Part shown: positions 7,785-17,512 of the stretch, one piece after another
How the letters are laid out: the number at the start of each line of letters is the position of its first letter
Position numbering within the stretch: position 1 is the first letter of the stretch
Assembly: GCA_965248855.1 (NCBI GenBank)
Contig: CBDFKQ010000012.1
Location: forward strand, 62,001-126,000
Source of the DNA: CBDFKQ01 sp965248855
GTDB taxonomy: Bacteria > Bacteroidota > Bacteroidia > Cytophagales > 172606-1
Direction of reading: 5' to 3'
Length of the DNA stretch: 64,000 nucleotides
Position numbers and translations under genes: made by a program
The notes under the pieces: model-generated
Seen by the model: the letters and a program-made list of their open reading frames with translations, nothing else
Told to the model about the DNA's origin: nothing
Database searches by the model: none

Positions 7785-9035
7785 TTACGGTGCTATTGTG
7801 ATCGAAGTTGCATCACCGGAGTTTATTCCTTTTGGAAGATAAACATCTAAACCGTTCTTCCACATTTTTGCATAGAATGTACTGTTTTTCTTTTCATTGC
7901 CTACCACATAAATATCTTTGCCCCATACAGCGATAGAATATGCACTTGAACTGTTAATTCCATCACCTAGCTTTGTTTCTACCCCATTTTTCCAGAGAGT
8001 CGCAATGCTTGTAAAATTATCAGTAAATTGCATTCCTACTGCATAAACATCACCTCCTATCACCAACATATTGTTAACATACGTATGGTGCAAGCCATCT
8101 GAAAGCTTCATAGGGTTCCCATTTTTCCAAATAATTGCCACTGCTTTCCCGCTTGTGCTGTATTGGTACCCACCTACAAACACATCATTGCCAGATAAAT
8201 AGATTGAATTTGCCACAGCACCTTCGGGAAGAATTACCTGGTTACCATTCTTCCAATATTTTGCTATTTTTTCATTATTGGAATTTTTTTCAAATCCACA
8301 AACATAAATATCATTTCCGGAAACTGCGATAGAAGCAGCATTTCCATAATAAATACCGTCTGTTAATTTTACCATTGTTTGATTTTTCCAATATGCAGCT
8401 ACATAATTGGTTGTATAAATTGTTCCTGCATTATATACATCGGTTCCACTTATATACATCGAATTGGAATAAGAATAATCATTGGCATCCAGAATTACTT
8501 CCGACTTATCATCAGTCCAGTATTTAGCTACAGCGGATGAGCTACTATTATTTTGAGAACCTGATACATAAACTTTTTTTCCCGAAACAACAATGGAAGA
8601 ACTTGATGCAGTACTTATTCCATCTGTTAAAATGTGTGCGGTAGTATCTTTCCAATATTTAACAACGTTTATTCCGTAATTATTATACTCTGACCCTGAT
8701 ACATAGATATGGTTTACTATCAAATCAGTAGAAGGTGTCGTATAGTTGTTGAATGTTAATTTTCCACTTGATGCACTTAAGGGAACAATTAATTTTAATT
8801 CAGTAGCACTCGCGTTGATTAAAGTGGCAGAAATATTGCCGATTTTTACTGTATCCTTACTTTTATCAACATTAAAATTTTTGCCTGAAATAGTTAAAGT
8901 GTCACCTACTAACACACTTGCAGGACTAAAAGTTATTTGTGTTGTATTTTGCGGAGATACCGGGTCATTATTTTTACATGAAAAAACAAATAAAAACAAA
9001 AGCACGCTCATAAAAATATTCACTACTGATTTCAT
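7785..9035 (-). CDS. Lipoprotein with an IPT/TIG domain and seven propeller-like repeats
   Basis: 416 residues. The N-terminus has a type II signal peptide with lipobox FVFSC (Cys about 20). Residues 30-105 resemble an IPT/TIG domain (ITFSPASVLVGDTLTISGKNF). Then come seven repeats of about 42-46 residues, each with a strand like IYVSG, KVYVSG, DVYNAG, DIYVCG, DVFVGG, DVYAVG or DIYVVG followed by a KYWKNG-type turn. Seven such units suggest a seven-bladed beta-propeller on the cell surface or in the periplasm. The function is unknown. The gene lies directly beyond the sensor kinase/LytTR pair, and direct TTGAC repeats sit in the gap, so it is a candidate target of that regulator. Confidence 0.8.
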   Translation of the reverse strand: MKSVVNIFMSVLLFLFVFSCKNNDPVSPQNTTQITFSPASVLVGDTLTISGKNFNVDKSKDTVKIGNISATLINASATELKLIVPLSASSGKLTFNNYTTPSTDLIVNHIYVSGSEYNNYGINVVKYWKDTTAHILTDGISTASSSSIVVSGKKVYVSGSQNNSSSSAVAKYWTDDKSEVILDANDYSYSNSMYISGTDVYNAGTIYTTNYVAAYWKNQTMVKLTDGIYYGNAASIAVSGNDIYVCGFEKNSNNEKIAKYWKNGNQVILPEGAVANSIYLSGNDVFVGGYQYSTSGKAVAIIWKNGNPMKLSDGLHHTYVNNMLVIGGDVYAVGMQFTDNFTSIATLWKNGVETKLGDGINSSSAYSIAVWGKDIYVVGNEKKNSTFYAKMWKNGLDVYLPKGINSGDATSITIAP

Positions 9036-9123
9036 AATTGTTTAGTTTTAATTTTTAGCAGGAAGTGTGTTCTTCACTACTTTGATTCTAAACTAATCAA
9101 AGTCCGAAATCACTTATTAAATT

Positions 9124-9168
9124 CTTGACGGATGATTAAAAATGCTTGACCAACATCCGAAAGTTGAT
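9124..9168. promoter_or_regulatory. Possible regulator-binding direct repeats upstream of the lipoprotein
   Basis: CTTGAC occurs at 9124-9129 and again at 9145-9150, exactly 21 bases apart, with a weaker TTGAT at 9164. LytTR regulators bind direct repeats about two helical turns apart, and a LytTR gene is the neighbour. This is an inference from spacing only. Confidence 0.25.
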
Positions 9169-9199
9169 GACAACGAACAATAAGGAGTGTGGGAGAATA

Positions 9200-9928
9200 T
9201 TAAAAGAAGTTGATCTTATTTTCGAAATTTTCTTTGTAAGATTTACCTATAGGGATTGACTTGGCTGCTATAATTGCTGTGCCTTCTTCGATGGATTCTA
9301 TCTTGTCAATCCTGACAATGTATGAACGGTGGACTCTGACAAAATCATTGGACGGAAGTTTTTGCTCTATATTTTTAAATGTTGAATAAATGATCAGTCT
9401 CTGGTTCAGAGTATTTACTATCACGTAATTTTCCAAGGCTTCGATCCATAACACATCGATGAACATCACTTTAATGTATCCCTTTCCTTTTTTTGCAAAG
9501 AAAGAAGTATGGTTTCCTTTTTCCTGATCATTTTTATCCTCAATATCTTTTTGAAATTTATATAAAGCGATTTCAATATTGGCTTTTAGATCAGCTTCTT
9601 TAAAAGGTTTTACAATATAACCATAAGGTGCGGCTATTTTCGCCCTGCCAAGAGTATGGTTGTCTGATAAGGCGGTAAGAAAGATGACAGGAGTGAAGTA
9701 TTTTTCTTTTATGATGATGGCAGTATCAATGCCGTCGCGATCACCTTTGATATGAATATCCATCAGTACAAGATCAACGGCCGATTTATCTATAAAATTG
9801 ATCGCTTCATCCGAAGTTTCCGCTATGCCATCAACATTATAACCGATTGAAATTAAAGTTCTTTTAATACCATGCGCAATTATTAATTCATCCTCAACTA
9901 TCAGTATTTTTACTTTAGGCGGGTTCAT
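9200..9928 (-). CDS. LytTR-family response regulator
   Basis: 242 residues with two domains. The receiver (about 6-122) has the acidic pair E12-D13, the phosphoacceptor D57 in LVLMDIHIKG and K108 in GYIVKPF. The LytTR DNA-binding domain (about 145-240) shows KGYIKVMFIDVLWIEALENYV and FVRVHRSYIVRIDKI, both typical. It overlaps the 3' end of the histidine kinase gene by 14 bases, so the two are translationally coupled and form one two-component system. It probably controls a small set of targets, possibly the lipoprotein next door. No sign of truncation. Confidence 0.95.
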   Translation of the reverse strand: MNPPKVKILIVEDELIIAHGIKRTLISIGYNVDGIAETSDEAINFIDKSAVDLVLMDIHIKGDRDGIDTAIIIKEKYFTPVIFLTALSDNHTLGRAKIAAPYGYIVKPFKEADLKANIEIALYKFQKDIEDKNDQEKGNHTSFFAKKGKGYIKVMFIDVLWIEALENYVIVNTLNQRLIIYSTFKNIEQKLPSNDFVRVHRSYIVRIDKIESIEEGTAIIAAKSIPIGKSYKENFENKINFF

Positions 9929-11726
9929 GGTTCAGGATATTGCTAAAAATAATTTCAAATGAAGTGCCCATCTTATCCGAAGTAACTTTCATGGTTCCTT
10001 TGAGTTGTTTTACTAATACACTTACCAATTGAAGTCCTAAAGATTCGGATTTTATTTCATTAATATTTCCGGGCAAACCTTCACCATCATCCGATACGGT
10101 TAAAGTCAGCATTTTGTTATTTTCCTTTAAAGAAAGCTCCACAGTGCCTTTATTTTTATGAGAAAAGGCATATTTATATGCGTTCGAAACCAATTCATTT
10201 ACCATCAACCCTGTTGGTACCATTTTATCAATGTCAAGAGATACATTATCGATATGTGAATGAACTGTAATATTTTTATCGTTACTGTAAGAGGCAGAAA
10301 GATAATTCAGCAAATCTTCAAAATATTTTTTTACATCAAGGTATGCCAGGCTTTCAGATTGATAAATACACTCGTGTATAAGAGCCATTGATTGAATCCT
10401 TGATTGCCCCTCATTAATGATTGAAAGAACTTTTTTATTTTTAACACCTTCCGACTGCCAGCTTAAAAGTGTAGATACCAATTGAAGGTTATTTTTTACC
10501 CTGTGATGTATTTCCTGCAGTAAAATATTTTTTTCATCTATACTTTGCTGAATTTTTAGGTTGGCAATTGAAAGCATTTTATTTGCTTCTTTTTTTATTT
10601 TATAACGGTAATAAAAAAACAAGGCAAGTGCTAGTACGCCTATTAGAGCACATATAATACAGATAAATATAATTTTGTTTTGAAATAATTTAAGGTCTTT
10701 TATATCGCTTTCTTTTTGCAATAATATGATTTGTTGTTTCTTTTTTTCCGTTTCATATTTTTCTTCTATTTCTAAAATACTTTTATTTTTTTCTACAGTA
10801 TAGGTAGAGTCTCTAAGTGATGTGTAAAGACTTTGATACAAAAAAGCGTTTTTAAAATCACCGGTTTTTTTATGCAGATCAGCGAGATTGAAATATGTTA
10901 CCGCCACATCAGCTATGTATTCTTTTCCTATTTGCAGGGATTTTGTAAAATAATATTCGGCTTTTTTTAACTGCCCCAGTTTTCCATAAATTTCCCCCAA
11001 ATCGTTCATAACTACAGCTATTCCCTGATTTTCGTGCGTTTTTTCTTTAATTTTTAAAGCTGCGAGGCAATATTGTAAGGCTGTATCATATTTGCCTCTC
11101 TTAGCATATGTTTCTCCGATATTAGCGAGTAACAGGCCTTGATCCGAGATATTTTTCAGGGTTTTGTGAATGTGGTAAGATTTTAAAAAGTAAACAGTGG
11201 CGCTGTCGTACTTTTGTTGCTGTATAAATATATTTCCCAGGTTATTATATGATCCTGCCATTCCGTTTTGGTCGCCTGCATCTATATCCATAAGAAGGGA
11301 TCTTTTAAAATAATATATGGCTTTGTTAAAATCATAAGACATATATGAAATGATGCCCAGGTTATTTAAAGAGGATGATATTCCCTTGTTTTCTTTAATT
11401 TCTTCAAAAAGATGCAAGGCTTTTATATAATAATTAATGGCTTTTAGATACTCGTTCCCTTGAAGATAATAGGTGCCGGTAAGACTGTAAGCACTTGCTT
11501 CAAAATGTTTATTTTTAATATGCAGGGAATAATTTAAAAGCTCATTAGTATATTTAATGCTTTTAAGCGGCGAAACACTCAGCAGAGATTTACTTATTTT
11601 TTCAAGTATTTCTGCCCTTGCATTACCTTTATATTGATCCAGTACTTGTATAAGGCTGTCAATATTATTGGTTGCATAAACTTTAAATGATAATAGTATA
11701 ATGAATATAATTACGAGAATCCTCAA
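9915..11726 (-). CDS. TPR sensor histidine kinase (HisKA_2 type)
   Basis: 603 residues. A signal peptide (about 1-18) is followed by a periplasmic array of tetratricopeptide repeats (about 50-310), a short coiled coil rich in Lys/Glu (about 315-350), one membrane helix (about 352-374), a HisKA_2 dimerisation box with EIHHRVKNNLQL (about 405-416) and a HATPase_c domain with NELVSNAYKYAF, DDGEGLPGN and SLGLQLV. This TPR-TM-HisKA_2 layout paired with a LytTR regulator is common in Bacteroidota; the signal sensed is unknown. The gene is first in a two-gene operon with the regulator. Confidence 0.94.
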   Translation of the reverse strand: MRILVIIFIILLSFKVYATNNIDSLIQVLDQYKGNARAEILEKISKSLLSVSPLKSIKYTNELLNYSLHIKNKHFEASAYSLTGTYYLQGNEYLKAINYYIKALHLFEEIKENKGISSSLNNLGIISYMSYDFNKAIYYFKRSLLMDIDAGDQNGMAGSYNNLGNIFIQQQKYDSATVYFLKSYHIHKTLKNISDQGLLLANIGETYAKRGKYDTALQYCLAALKIKEKTHENQGIAVVMNDLGEIYGKLGQLKKAEYYFTKSLQIGKEYIADVAVTYFNLADLHKKTGDFKNAFLYQSLYTSLRDSTYTVEKNKSILEIEEKYETEKKKQQIILLQKESDIKDLKLFQNKIIFICIICALIGVLALALFFYYRYKIKKEANKMLSIANLKIQQSIDEKNILLQEIHHRVKNNLQLVSTLLSWQSEGVKNKKVLSIINEGQSRIQSMALIHECIYQSESLAYLDVKKYFEDLLNYLSASYSNDKNITVHSHIDNVSLDIDKMVPTGLMVNELVSNAYKYAFSHKNKGTVELSLKENNKMLTLTVSDDGEGLPGNINEIKSESLGLQLVSVLVKQLKGTMKVTSDKMGTSFEIIFSNILNHEPA

Positions 11727-11812
11727 ATGAATTAATTTTAGAATTATAAATTAAGCATACAATGTAAAAATAAAATTTATAATAAATATTGACAGTTTAA
11801 TTACTTAATATA

Positions 11813-13240
11813 TTATTTCTTTATTTTTTTTAAACCCATTTCGCATCCAATTTTAATTAAGTATTCCATCCCATCTTCAATTTCATTTTTTATTTCTCCT
11901 TCCAAAATTGCTTCGCGGATTTTTTCTTTTAATATTCCGACCTCTTTTCCCGGTTTAATTGAAAAAACTTCCATAATTAATTCTCCTGTTATAACAGGTT
12001 GAAAATTTCTTAATTTATCCCTTTCTTCAACTTCCGCAAGCCTGACTTGTACTTTTTCAAAATTTTTTAAATGCCTTTTTACTTTTTCATAATTTTTTGA
12101 GGTTATATCTGCATTGCACAACTTCATCAAGGCTTCTAAATCTTCCCCCGCATCAACCAATAATCTTCGCATGGCCGAGTCTGTCACCACATCTTTTACT
12201 AATGCAATCGGACGAAGATGAAGTTTAACTAATTTTTGAACAAATCGCATTTTTTCATTCATTGGCAATTTCATCCTCCTGAAAATATTAGGAGTCATTT
12301 TAGCTCCTAATTCTTCATGACCATGAAAAGTCCACCCAACTCTTTTATCAAATCTTTTAGTTGCAGGTTTTGCTATATCATGCATTACCGCAGCCCACCG
12401 CAACCATAAATCATCGGATACTTCAGATACATTATCTAAAACTTGTAAAGTATGGTAGAAATTATCTTTATGACCCTTACCTTCAACAAATTCTGCACCT
12501 TGCAATGCAACAAACTCCGGAAAAATAATATCGAGCAAGCCGCAGAAATACAAAAGTTTAAATCCGTATGAGGGCTTTGCAGAAAGAATAATTTTATTTA
12601 ATTCATCAGTAACCCTTTCCATCGAAACAATATTGATGCGGTCTTTCATTTTTATGATCGCATCGAATGTATCCGGATAAATATCAAAACCAAGTTGTGA
12701 TGCAAACCTATTGGCTCGCATCATCCTTAATGGATCATCTGAAAAAGTAATTTCAGGATCGAGAGGTGTACGAATTATTTTCTTTTTAATATCTTCAATT
12801 CCGTTAAAAGGATCTAATAAATTTCCCAAATCATTTTTTTGCAAACTGATCGCCATTGCATTGATTGTAAAATCTCTGCGGTTTTGATCTTCCTGCAAAC
12901 TTCCTTTTTCAATAAATGGTTTTCTGGAATGGCTTTCGTACGATTCTTTTCTTGCACCTACAAATTCTACTTCCCATTCGCCTATTTTAACCTGAGCAGT
13001 ACCAAAATTTTTAAAAATGGATATATATGCATTTTCTTTTTTTGTTGCTGCAAGTTCTTCAGCCAATTTAATCCCCATCCCTTCGCCAATGCAAACAATA
13101 TCAATATCTTTTGATGGCCGCCCTAATATTAAATCTCTTACAAAACCTCCAACAACATAACTTTCAATATCATTATTTTGTGATATCTCACTTATTAATA
13201 ACAGGGTGGGATTATTTATTATAATTTCTTTAAAATTCAT
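11813..13240 (-). CDS. cca: CCA tRNA nucleotidyltransferase / poly(A) polymerase family protein with HD domain
   Basis: 475 residues. The nucleotidyltransferase head has YVVGGFVRDLILGR (about 28-41) and the two catalytic aspartates in KDIDIV (45 and 47); RRDFTINAMA (about 120) and the DDPLRMMRANRFA region (about 164-176) are the RNA-binding and nucleotide-choosing motifs of class II enzymes. A C-terminal HD domain has VMHDIAKP at about 286-293. It adds or repairs the 3' CCA end of tRNAs. This fits the one tRNA gene in the window, which does not encode CCA. It is transcribed away from the AddB-like gene, with their starts about 106 bases apart. Confidence 0.93.
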   Translation of the reverse strand: MNFKEIIINNPTLLLISEISQNNDIESYVVGGFVRDLILGRPSKDIDIVCIGEGMGIKLAEELAATKKENAYISIFKNFGTAQVKIGEWEVEFVGARKESYESHSRKPFIEKGSLQEDQNRRDFTINAMAISLQKNDLGNLLDPFNGIEDIKKKIIRTPLDPEITFSDDPLRMMRANRFASQLGFDIYPDTFDAIIKMKDRINIVSMERVTDELNKIILSAKPSYGFKLLYFCGLLDIIFPEFVALQGAEFVEGKGHKDNFYHTLQVLDNVSEVSDDLWLRWAAVMHDIAKPATKRFDKRVGWTFHGHEELGAKMTPNIFRRMKLPMNEKMRFVQKLVKLHLRPIALVKDVVTDSAMRRLLVDAGEDLEALMKLCNADITSKNYEKVKRHLKNFEKVQVRLAEVEERDKLRNFQPVITGELIMEVFSIKPGKEVGILKEKIREAILEGEIKNEIEDGMEYLIKIGCEMGLKKIKK

Positions 13241-13346
13241 TAAAATTTTATTTTAATGTTTCGCTTTTATAAAACAGGCTAGGAGACTAGATTTTTTATT
13301 TTTGTGCAAATATAAACTAATTTAGCCTATTAACGATTTCTTAATA

Positions 13347-16262
13347 ATGAAGACTTTCCTAGACCGGGCTGCGGAATATATTTTTAATAAATATGGAAAT
13401 CAATTACATCAACTTGTAATTATTTTACCAACAAAACGATCCAGTCTGATTTTTAAAAAATCTTTATTCCTTAAGGCATCAGAACCGGCTTGGTCTATAC
13501 AAATTTCAACTATTGATGATTTTATAACAGAAAATACAAACTTAGAAATAATTGACCCTATTGAATTACTTTGGGATTTATTTTTAGTTTTTAGAAATAT
13601 TGAACCGGAACTTGAGTTTGATAAATTTAGTGGATGGGCGTATACTTTATTATCTGACTTTGAAAAAATTGATCAAAATATGGTTAATCCAAAAGCCATT
13701 TTTGAGTATATGTCTCAAGCAGAATCAATTAAAAGATGGCAAAACGAAAATATTGAATTAAAAAGCACACCCGTAACCGAAAAACATTTTTTATTCTGGA
13801 CAAAATTATTTCAGGTTTACACCGATTTAAAAATAAAACTACTTGAAAAAAGAAAAGCTTATAGAGGAATGGTTTACAGAGCCTTGGCTGAAAATACAAA
13901 CCAATTAACAAATACTAATAATGAAAAAAAATATGTTTTCGTTGGATTAAACTTTCTTACAAAATCTGAAGAAAAAATTATTCAATTTTTGGTTTCGAAA
14001 GATAAAGCAGAAATGCTTTGGGATACGGATGAGTATTACATGGAGTTTAACAAAGACAGCAAGGCAGGAGAAAGCTTAAGAAGATATAAAAAAAATAATG
14101 CCTATGGCTCCGATTGGAAATGGGAATTTAATGATTTTAAAGACGACGAAAAACAAATTCATGTAATAGGCTTAGGGAATGCAAGTATTCAGGGAAGAGT
14201 GGTGGCTCAAATTAATAAATCTTTAATAAACAGTGCAAATCAAAAATCGACTAATGTAATTGTATTACCGGATGAAAATTTATTATTATCCGTTTTAAAT
14301 AATTTAGATGAAGAAGTCCATGATTTCAATATTACAATGGGTCTTTCACTTCGTAATTCTTCCCTTTTTTCTTTTATTAATTACTTATTTGACCTTCAAT
14401 ATCTTATCATAGAAGATAATATAAACGGTGATGGGAAAATATTAAAATTTAATGGAAGGAATATTATAAAAATTTTAACTCATCCTCTTATAAAAATCTA
14501 TGAACAAAATGTTTTTCCCAATAAAGAAGGTACAGATATTTCAAGTAATTTTATACAAAATACTTTGCAGCAACTTAATGGAAGTCAGGGAGTTTTCTTC
14601 GCACCATATCAACTTTTTAATTTTTCCGAAAAAGCACCGTTATTTAAAATATTATTTACACCATGGTATTTAAAAGCTTCAAATGCATTAAAATGTTTAT
14701 CAAACCTGATTGAAGTATTTAAGGAAATTTTTAAAACGTCAAACCATCCGATTGAAAATGAAAGTCTACTCTTGTTCGAAACATTTTTAAACAGGTTTGA
14801 AATAATATTTTCTATTCAGGAAAAGCAAGGTGAAACATTTTCTTTGCGCAGTTTGAGGTTGTTCATAAATGAGTTTTTCAGGCAAAGCAAATTACCATTT
14901 ACTTCACAACAAAGTGCCGGATTGCAAATAATGGGGATGTTGGAAACAAGGGCGTTGGATTTTGAAAATGTAATTATTTTATCGTGTAATGAAGGGAGTT
15001 TACCTCAAATAAGAAAACAAAATTCATTAATACCCTTCGATGCCAATTTTGAGTTTGGCTTACCCACCTATCAGGTAAATGAAAATGGTATTGCCTATAA
15101 TTTCTACAGGTTATTGCAAAGAGCTAAAAATGTTTACCTGCTTTATGTTTTACCCTCTGATACCTATGGAGGAAATGAAAAAAGCAGGTTTTTACATCAA
15201 ATTGAAAATGAATTAATAAAATACAATCCGAATATAAAAATTCATTACCATTCAGTAGAGGAACATGAAGAAGAGCCTTTAACAAGTCCGATAATAAGGT
15301 TTGAAAAAAATCCATACATATTGGGTAAGATAAAAGAAGTACTTAACAGTGGAATCAGTCCTTCGCAATTAAATAATTTTGTTGAGTGCTCACTTAAATA
15401 TTATTTCAATTCTATTGTTAAAATAAGAGAAGATAAAGAAACCGAAGAAACAATGGGTATTGACAAATTCGGTGAAATGGTGCATAAAACTTTGGAAGAA
15501 ATTGATATCGAACTTCAAAAAGAAGGAAAAACTATTTTTGCGAAAGATTTACAAAATATAATTCCCGAAATAAATGAAAGGGTAAAAACAGTTTTTACTA
15601 AAGAATTCCCGGAATTCTCACTTGAAAATGGACTAAATTATCTTTATTTTAAAGTTGCCGGCAAAATGATTGAAAATTTATTGCAATATCAGGCCGATAA
15701 TGAAAAATTTCCAATAACTATTTTAAGATTAGAAAAAAAATTGGATGCAGAATTTTTAGCTGAAATAGAAAATGAAAATATAGAAGTTAAAATTACGGGA
15801 AGAATTGATCGTATTGACCGGACGGATAAAAATGAAATAAGGATTATCGACTATAAAACAGGGAAAGTACTGCCAAAGGATTTAATACTTGGTAAAGGAA
15901 ATGAAGAAGCGCTTTTAAACGACCCCCATAAGGGTAAAATAAGGCAATTATGGCTATATAAATATATTATCGCAAAGAGATTAATATCAAAACAAGGAGA
16001 AAACAATTCATTTACACTGTCATCAGGTATTTATTCCTTACGCAATATTGAGGCAGGTTATATAAAAGAAAATATAAGGTTTGAAACAGAAGAAAGTGAA
16101 AATTTAGAAACGTTTATAAAAGAATCGGAAAGGTTATTAACTAATTTAGTGGGTAAAATTTTAGATCCAAATACTGCATTTGAACAAACAGAAAAAATTA
16201 GTTCTTGCAGGTATTGCAACTATGCCAATATTTGTAAAAGGAATGCAGAGGAATATAATTAA
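13347..16262 (+). CDS. PD-(D/E)XK nuclease family protein (AddB/RexB-like)
   Basis: 971 residues. The N-terminal part has LVIILPTKRSSLIFK, a degraded helicase-like motif I, and the middle has QIMGMLETRALDFENVIIL, like superfamily 1 helicase motifs in AddB. The C-terminus (about 670-970) is a PD-(D/E)XK nuclease: GRIDRID and IRIIDYKTGK supply the acidic residues and lysine. Cysteines in FVECSLKYYF and CRYCNYANIC near the C-terminal end match the Fe-S staple of AddB-type nucleases. It probably works with a UvrD/AddA-like helicase (not in the window) in double-strand-break processing. Its last four bases overlap the convergent receiver gene. Confidence 0.88.
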   Translation: MKTFLDRAAEYIFNKYGNQLHQLVIILPTKRSSLIFKKSLFLKASEPAWSIQISTIDDFITENTNLEIIDPIELLWDLFLVFRNIEPELEFDKFSGWAYTLLSDFEKIDQNMVNPKAIFEYMSQAESIKRWQNENIELKSTPVTEKHFLFWTKLFQVYTDLKIKLLEKRKAYRGMVYRALAENTNQLTNTNNEKKYVFVGLNFLTKSEEKIIQFLVSKDKAEMLWDTDEYYMEFNKDSKAGESLRRYKKNNAYGSDWKWEFNDFKDDEKQIHVIGLGNASIQGRVVAQINKSLINSANQKSTNVIVLPDENLLLSVLNNLDEEVHDFNITMGLSLRNSSLFSFINYLFDLQYLIIEDNINGDGKILKFNGRNIIKILTHPLIKIYEQNVFPNKEGTDISSNFIQNTLQQLNGSQGVFFAPYQLFNFSEKAPLFKILFTPWYLKASNALKCLSNLIEVFKEIFKTSNHPIENESLLLFETFLNRFEIIFSIQEKQGETFSLRSLRLFINEFFRQSKLPFTSQQSAGLQIMGMLETRALDFENVIILSCNEGSLPQIRKQNSLIPFDANFEFGLPTYQVNENGIAYNFYRLLQRAKNVYLLYVLPSDTYGGNEKSRFLHQIENELIKYNPNIKIHYHSVEEHEEEPLTSPIIRFEKNPYILGKIKEVLNSGISPSQLNNFVECSLKYYFNSIVKIREDKETEETMGIDKFGEMVHKTLEEIDIELQKEGKTIFAKDLQNIIPEINERVKTVFTKEFPEFSLENGLNYLYFKVAGKMIENLLQYQADNEKFPITILRLEKKLDAEFLAEIENENIEVKITGRIDRIDRTDKNEIRIIDYKTGKVLPKDLILGKGNEEALLNDPHKGKIRQLWLYKYIIAKRLISKQGENNSFTLSSGIYSLRNIEAGYIKENIRFETEESENLETFIKESERLLTNLVGKILDPNTAFEQTEKISSCRYCNYANICKRNAEEYN

Positions 16263-16681
16263 TTATTTTTTTTATTCTGAAAAATTTTTTCAAAATCGTA
16301 GTCACTCATTGGTTTAGTTAAATAATCTTTCACATTTTTATTTTTATGCGCCCGGTCAATATCCCTGTTATCAATAGAGGAAGAAAGCATATAAATATAA
16401 ACCTTCTTTTCTAATTTTATGCTAATCTCTTCAAACTGTTCTAAAAATTGCCAACCATCGATAATGGGCATATTTATATCTAAAAATATAACATCAGGCA
16501 TTCTTTCATTTACCCGGTTTTCTTCTTTTTTAAAATAATCCAGTGCAAATTTTCCATTTGTAAAAGTTAAAAAATTTTGAATAGAATTATTCTTTTTTAA
16601 TTTAACCTTCATAATAGTATGGATAATGGTATCATCATCGATAATACATACTGTCCTCTCTTTTTCCGCTGCCTTATCCAT
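16259..16681 (-). CDS. Stand-alone response regulator receiver protein
   Basis: 140 residues consisting of a single receiver domain: acidic cluster IIDDD at 13-17, phosphoacceptor D68 in VIFLDINMP, a Ser/Thr stretch in MLSSS (about 103-107) and K123 in YLTKPM. No output domain is present, so it should act by protein contact or as a phosphorelay step, as CheY- or Rcp1-like proteins do. The stop codon region overlaps the end of the convergent nuclease gene by four bases. No kinase is adjacent, so its partner is unknown. Confidence 0.9.
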   Translation of the reverse strand: MDKAAEKERTVCIIDDDTIIHTIMKVKLKKNNSIQNFLTFTNGKFALDYFKKEENRVNERMPDVIFLDINMPIIDGWQFLEQFEEISIKLEKKVYIYMLSSSIDNRDIDRAHKNKNVKDYLTKPMSDYDFEKIFQNKKNN

Positions 16682-16765
16682 AAATTATATTTTTTACAAT
16701 AATAAAGATACTGCCATTAAAAAATAGCTTTTATAACTTTAAATGAATAACAAACCTGATTAACC

Positions 16766-16800
16766 ATGTGATTTTTACAAATATTTTGTAAAAATCACAT
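16766..16800. repeat. Perfect 16-bp hairpin in the receiver/bacilliredoxin gap
   Basis: ATGTGATTTTTACAAA pairs perfectly with TTTGTAAAAATCACAT around a 3-base loop. It lies between two minus-strand genes, about 85 bases upstream of the receiver start. There is no clear T run, so it may be an operator or a processing structure rather than a terminator. Confidence 0.5.
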
Positions 16801-16859
16801 TATGTTAAATAGTTGACTGATTGAAAAAAATAAAAATCTTAAATGAAAAAAGCAGTAAA

Positions 16860-16896
16860 AAAAAGCAATTTCTCAATGTATGAAAAATTGCTTTTT
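16860..16896. terminator. Bidirectional-type hairpin downstream of the bacilliredoxin gene
   Basis: A 12-bp stem, AAAAAGCAATTT with AAATTGCTTTTT, flanked by A-rich and T-rich runs. On the minus strand it would end the suf/bacilliredoxin transcription unit. The 333-base gap 16682-17014 holds this, the 16766 hairpin and the 16968 hairpin, and no gene. Confidence 0.6.
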
Positions 16897-16967
16897 ATAA
16901 AGAGTTTCAGATTGTAAGAAAGAATGTCCAAAACCTTTTTAAACTATTAAAAATTAACTTAACAGTA

Positions 16968-16989
16968 TTTCAATATCAATAAATTGAAA
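16968..16989. repeat. Short hairpin with ATCAATAA loop
   Basis: TTTCAAT pairs with ATTGAAA around ATCAATAA, 25 bases after the bacilliredoxin stop on its strand. The core ATATCAATAAATTG also occurs in the hairpin at 4399-4440. Confidence 0.4.
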
Positions 16990-17014
16990 AATCTTAATGT
17001 ATATTATAAAAAAA

Positions 17015-17434
17015 TTAATTACAGAATTCATCAAAAGTCATTATTAAATGATCCGCAATCATTTGTGCCGACCTGCCTTCTATATGATGGCGTTCTACAA
17101 AATGAACCAACTCTCCATCTTTAAACAAAGCGATTGCCGGTGAAGAAGGAGGATAAGGTAAAGTATATTCACGTGCCTTATCAACAGCATCTTTTTCCAT
17201 GCCTGCAAAAACTGTTACCAAATTAGTAGGTTTAATATTACTTTTTTGTAAAGCAAGTTTTACGCCGGGCCTTGCAGTTCCTGCAGCACAACCACAAACC
17301 GAATTAAATACCAACAAAGTAGTACCTTTTTTTTCTGTAAGGGCTTTATCAACCTCTTCAGAAGATTTTAACTCTTGAAAACCTACTGCTGTAAGGTCAA
17401 TGCGCATTGGAGTAACTAATTCTTCAGGATACAT
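17015..17434 (-). CDS. BrxA/BrxB family bacilliredoxin
   Basis: 139 residues of the YphP/YqiW (DUF1094) family. The CGC active-site motif is at 47-49 in NSVCGCAAGTARPGV, and SSPAIALFKDGELVHFVERH is the typical C-terminal thioredoxin-fold strand pair. In Firmicutes these proteins reduce bacillithiol mixed disulfides; in Bacteroidota they accompany bacillithiol or a related thiol and often sit near suf genes, as here. It is the last gene of the mpl-to-brx block, 78 bases after the DUF59 gene. Confidence 0.92.
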   Translation of the reverse strand: MYPEELVTPMRIDLTAVGFQELKSSEEVDKALTEKKGTTLLVFNSVCGCAAGTARPGVKLALQKSNIKPTNLVTVFAGMEKDAVDKAREYTLPYPPSSPAIALFKDGELVHFVERHHIEGRSAQMIADHLIMTFDEFCN

Positions 17435-17512
17435 ATTTTTATTTAATTAAATTTTTTTCTTATTATTTTTTAAAAACACTTACAAAATATAAAAAGTTTA
17501 ATTTATGTAATT

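Noticed and set aside
9124..9168. Firm call of a LytTR operator
   Set aside because: Only short TTGAC matches support it; kept as a low-confidence site instead.
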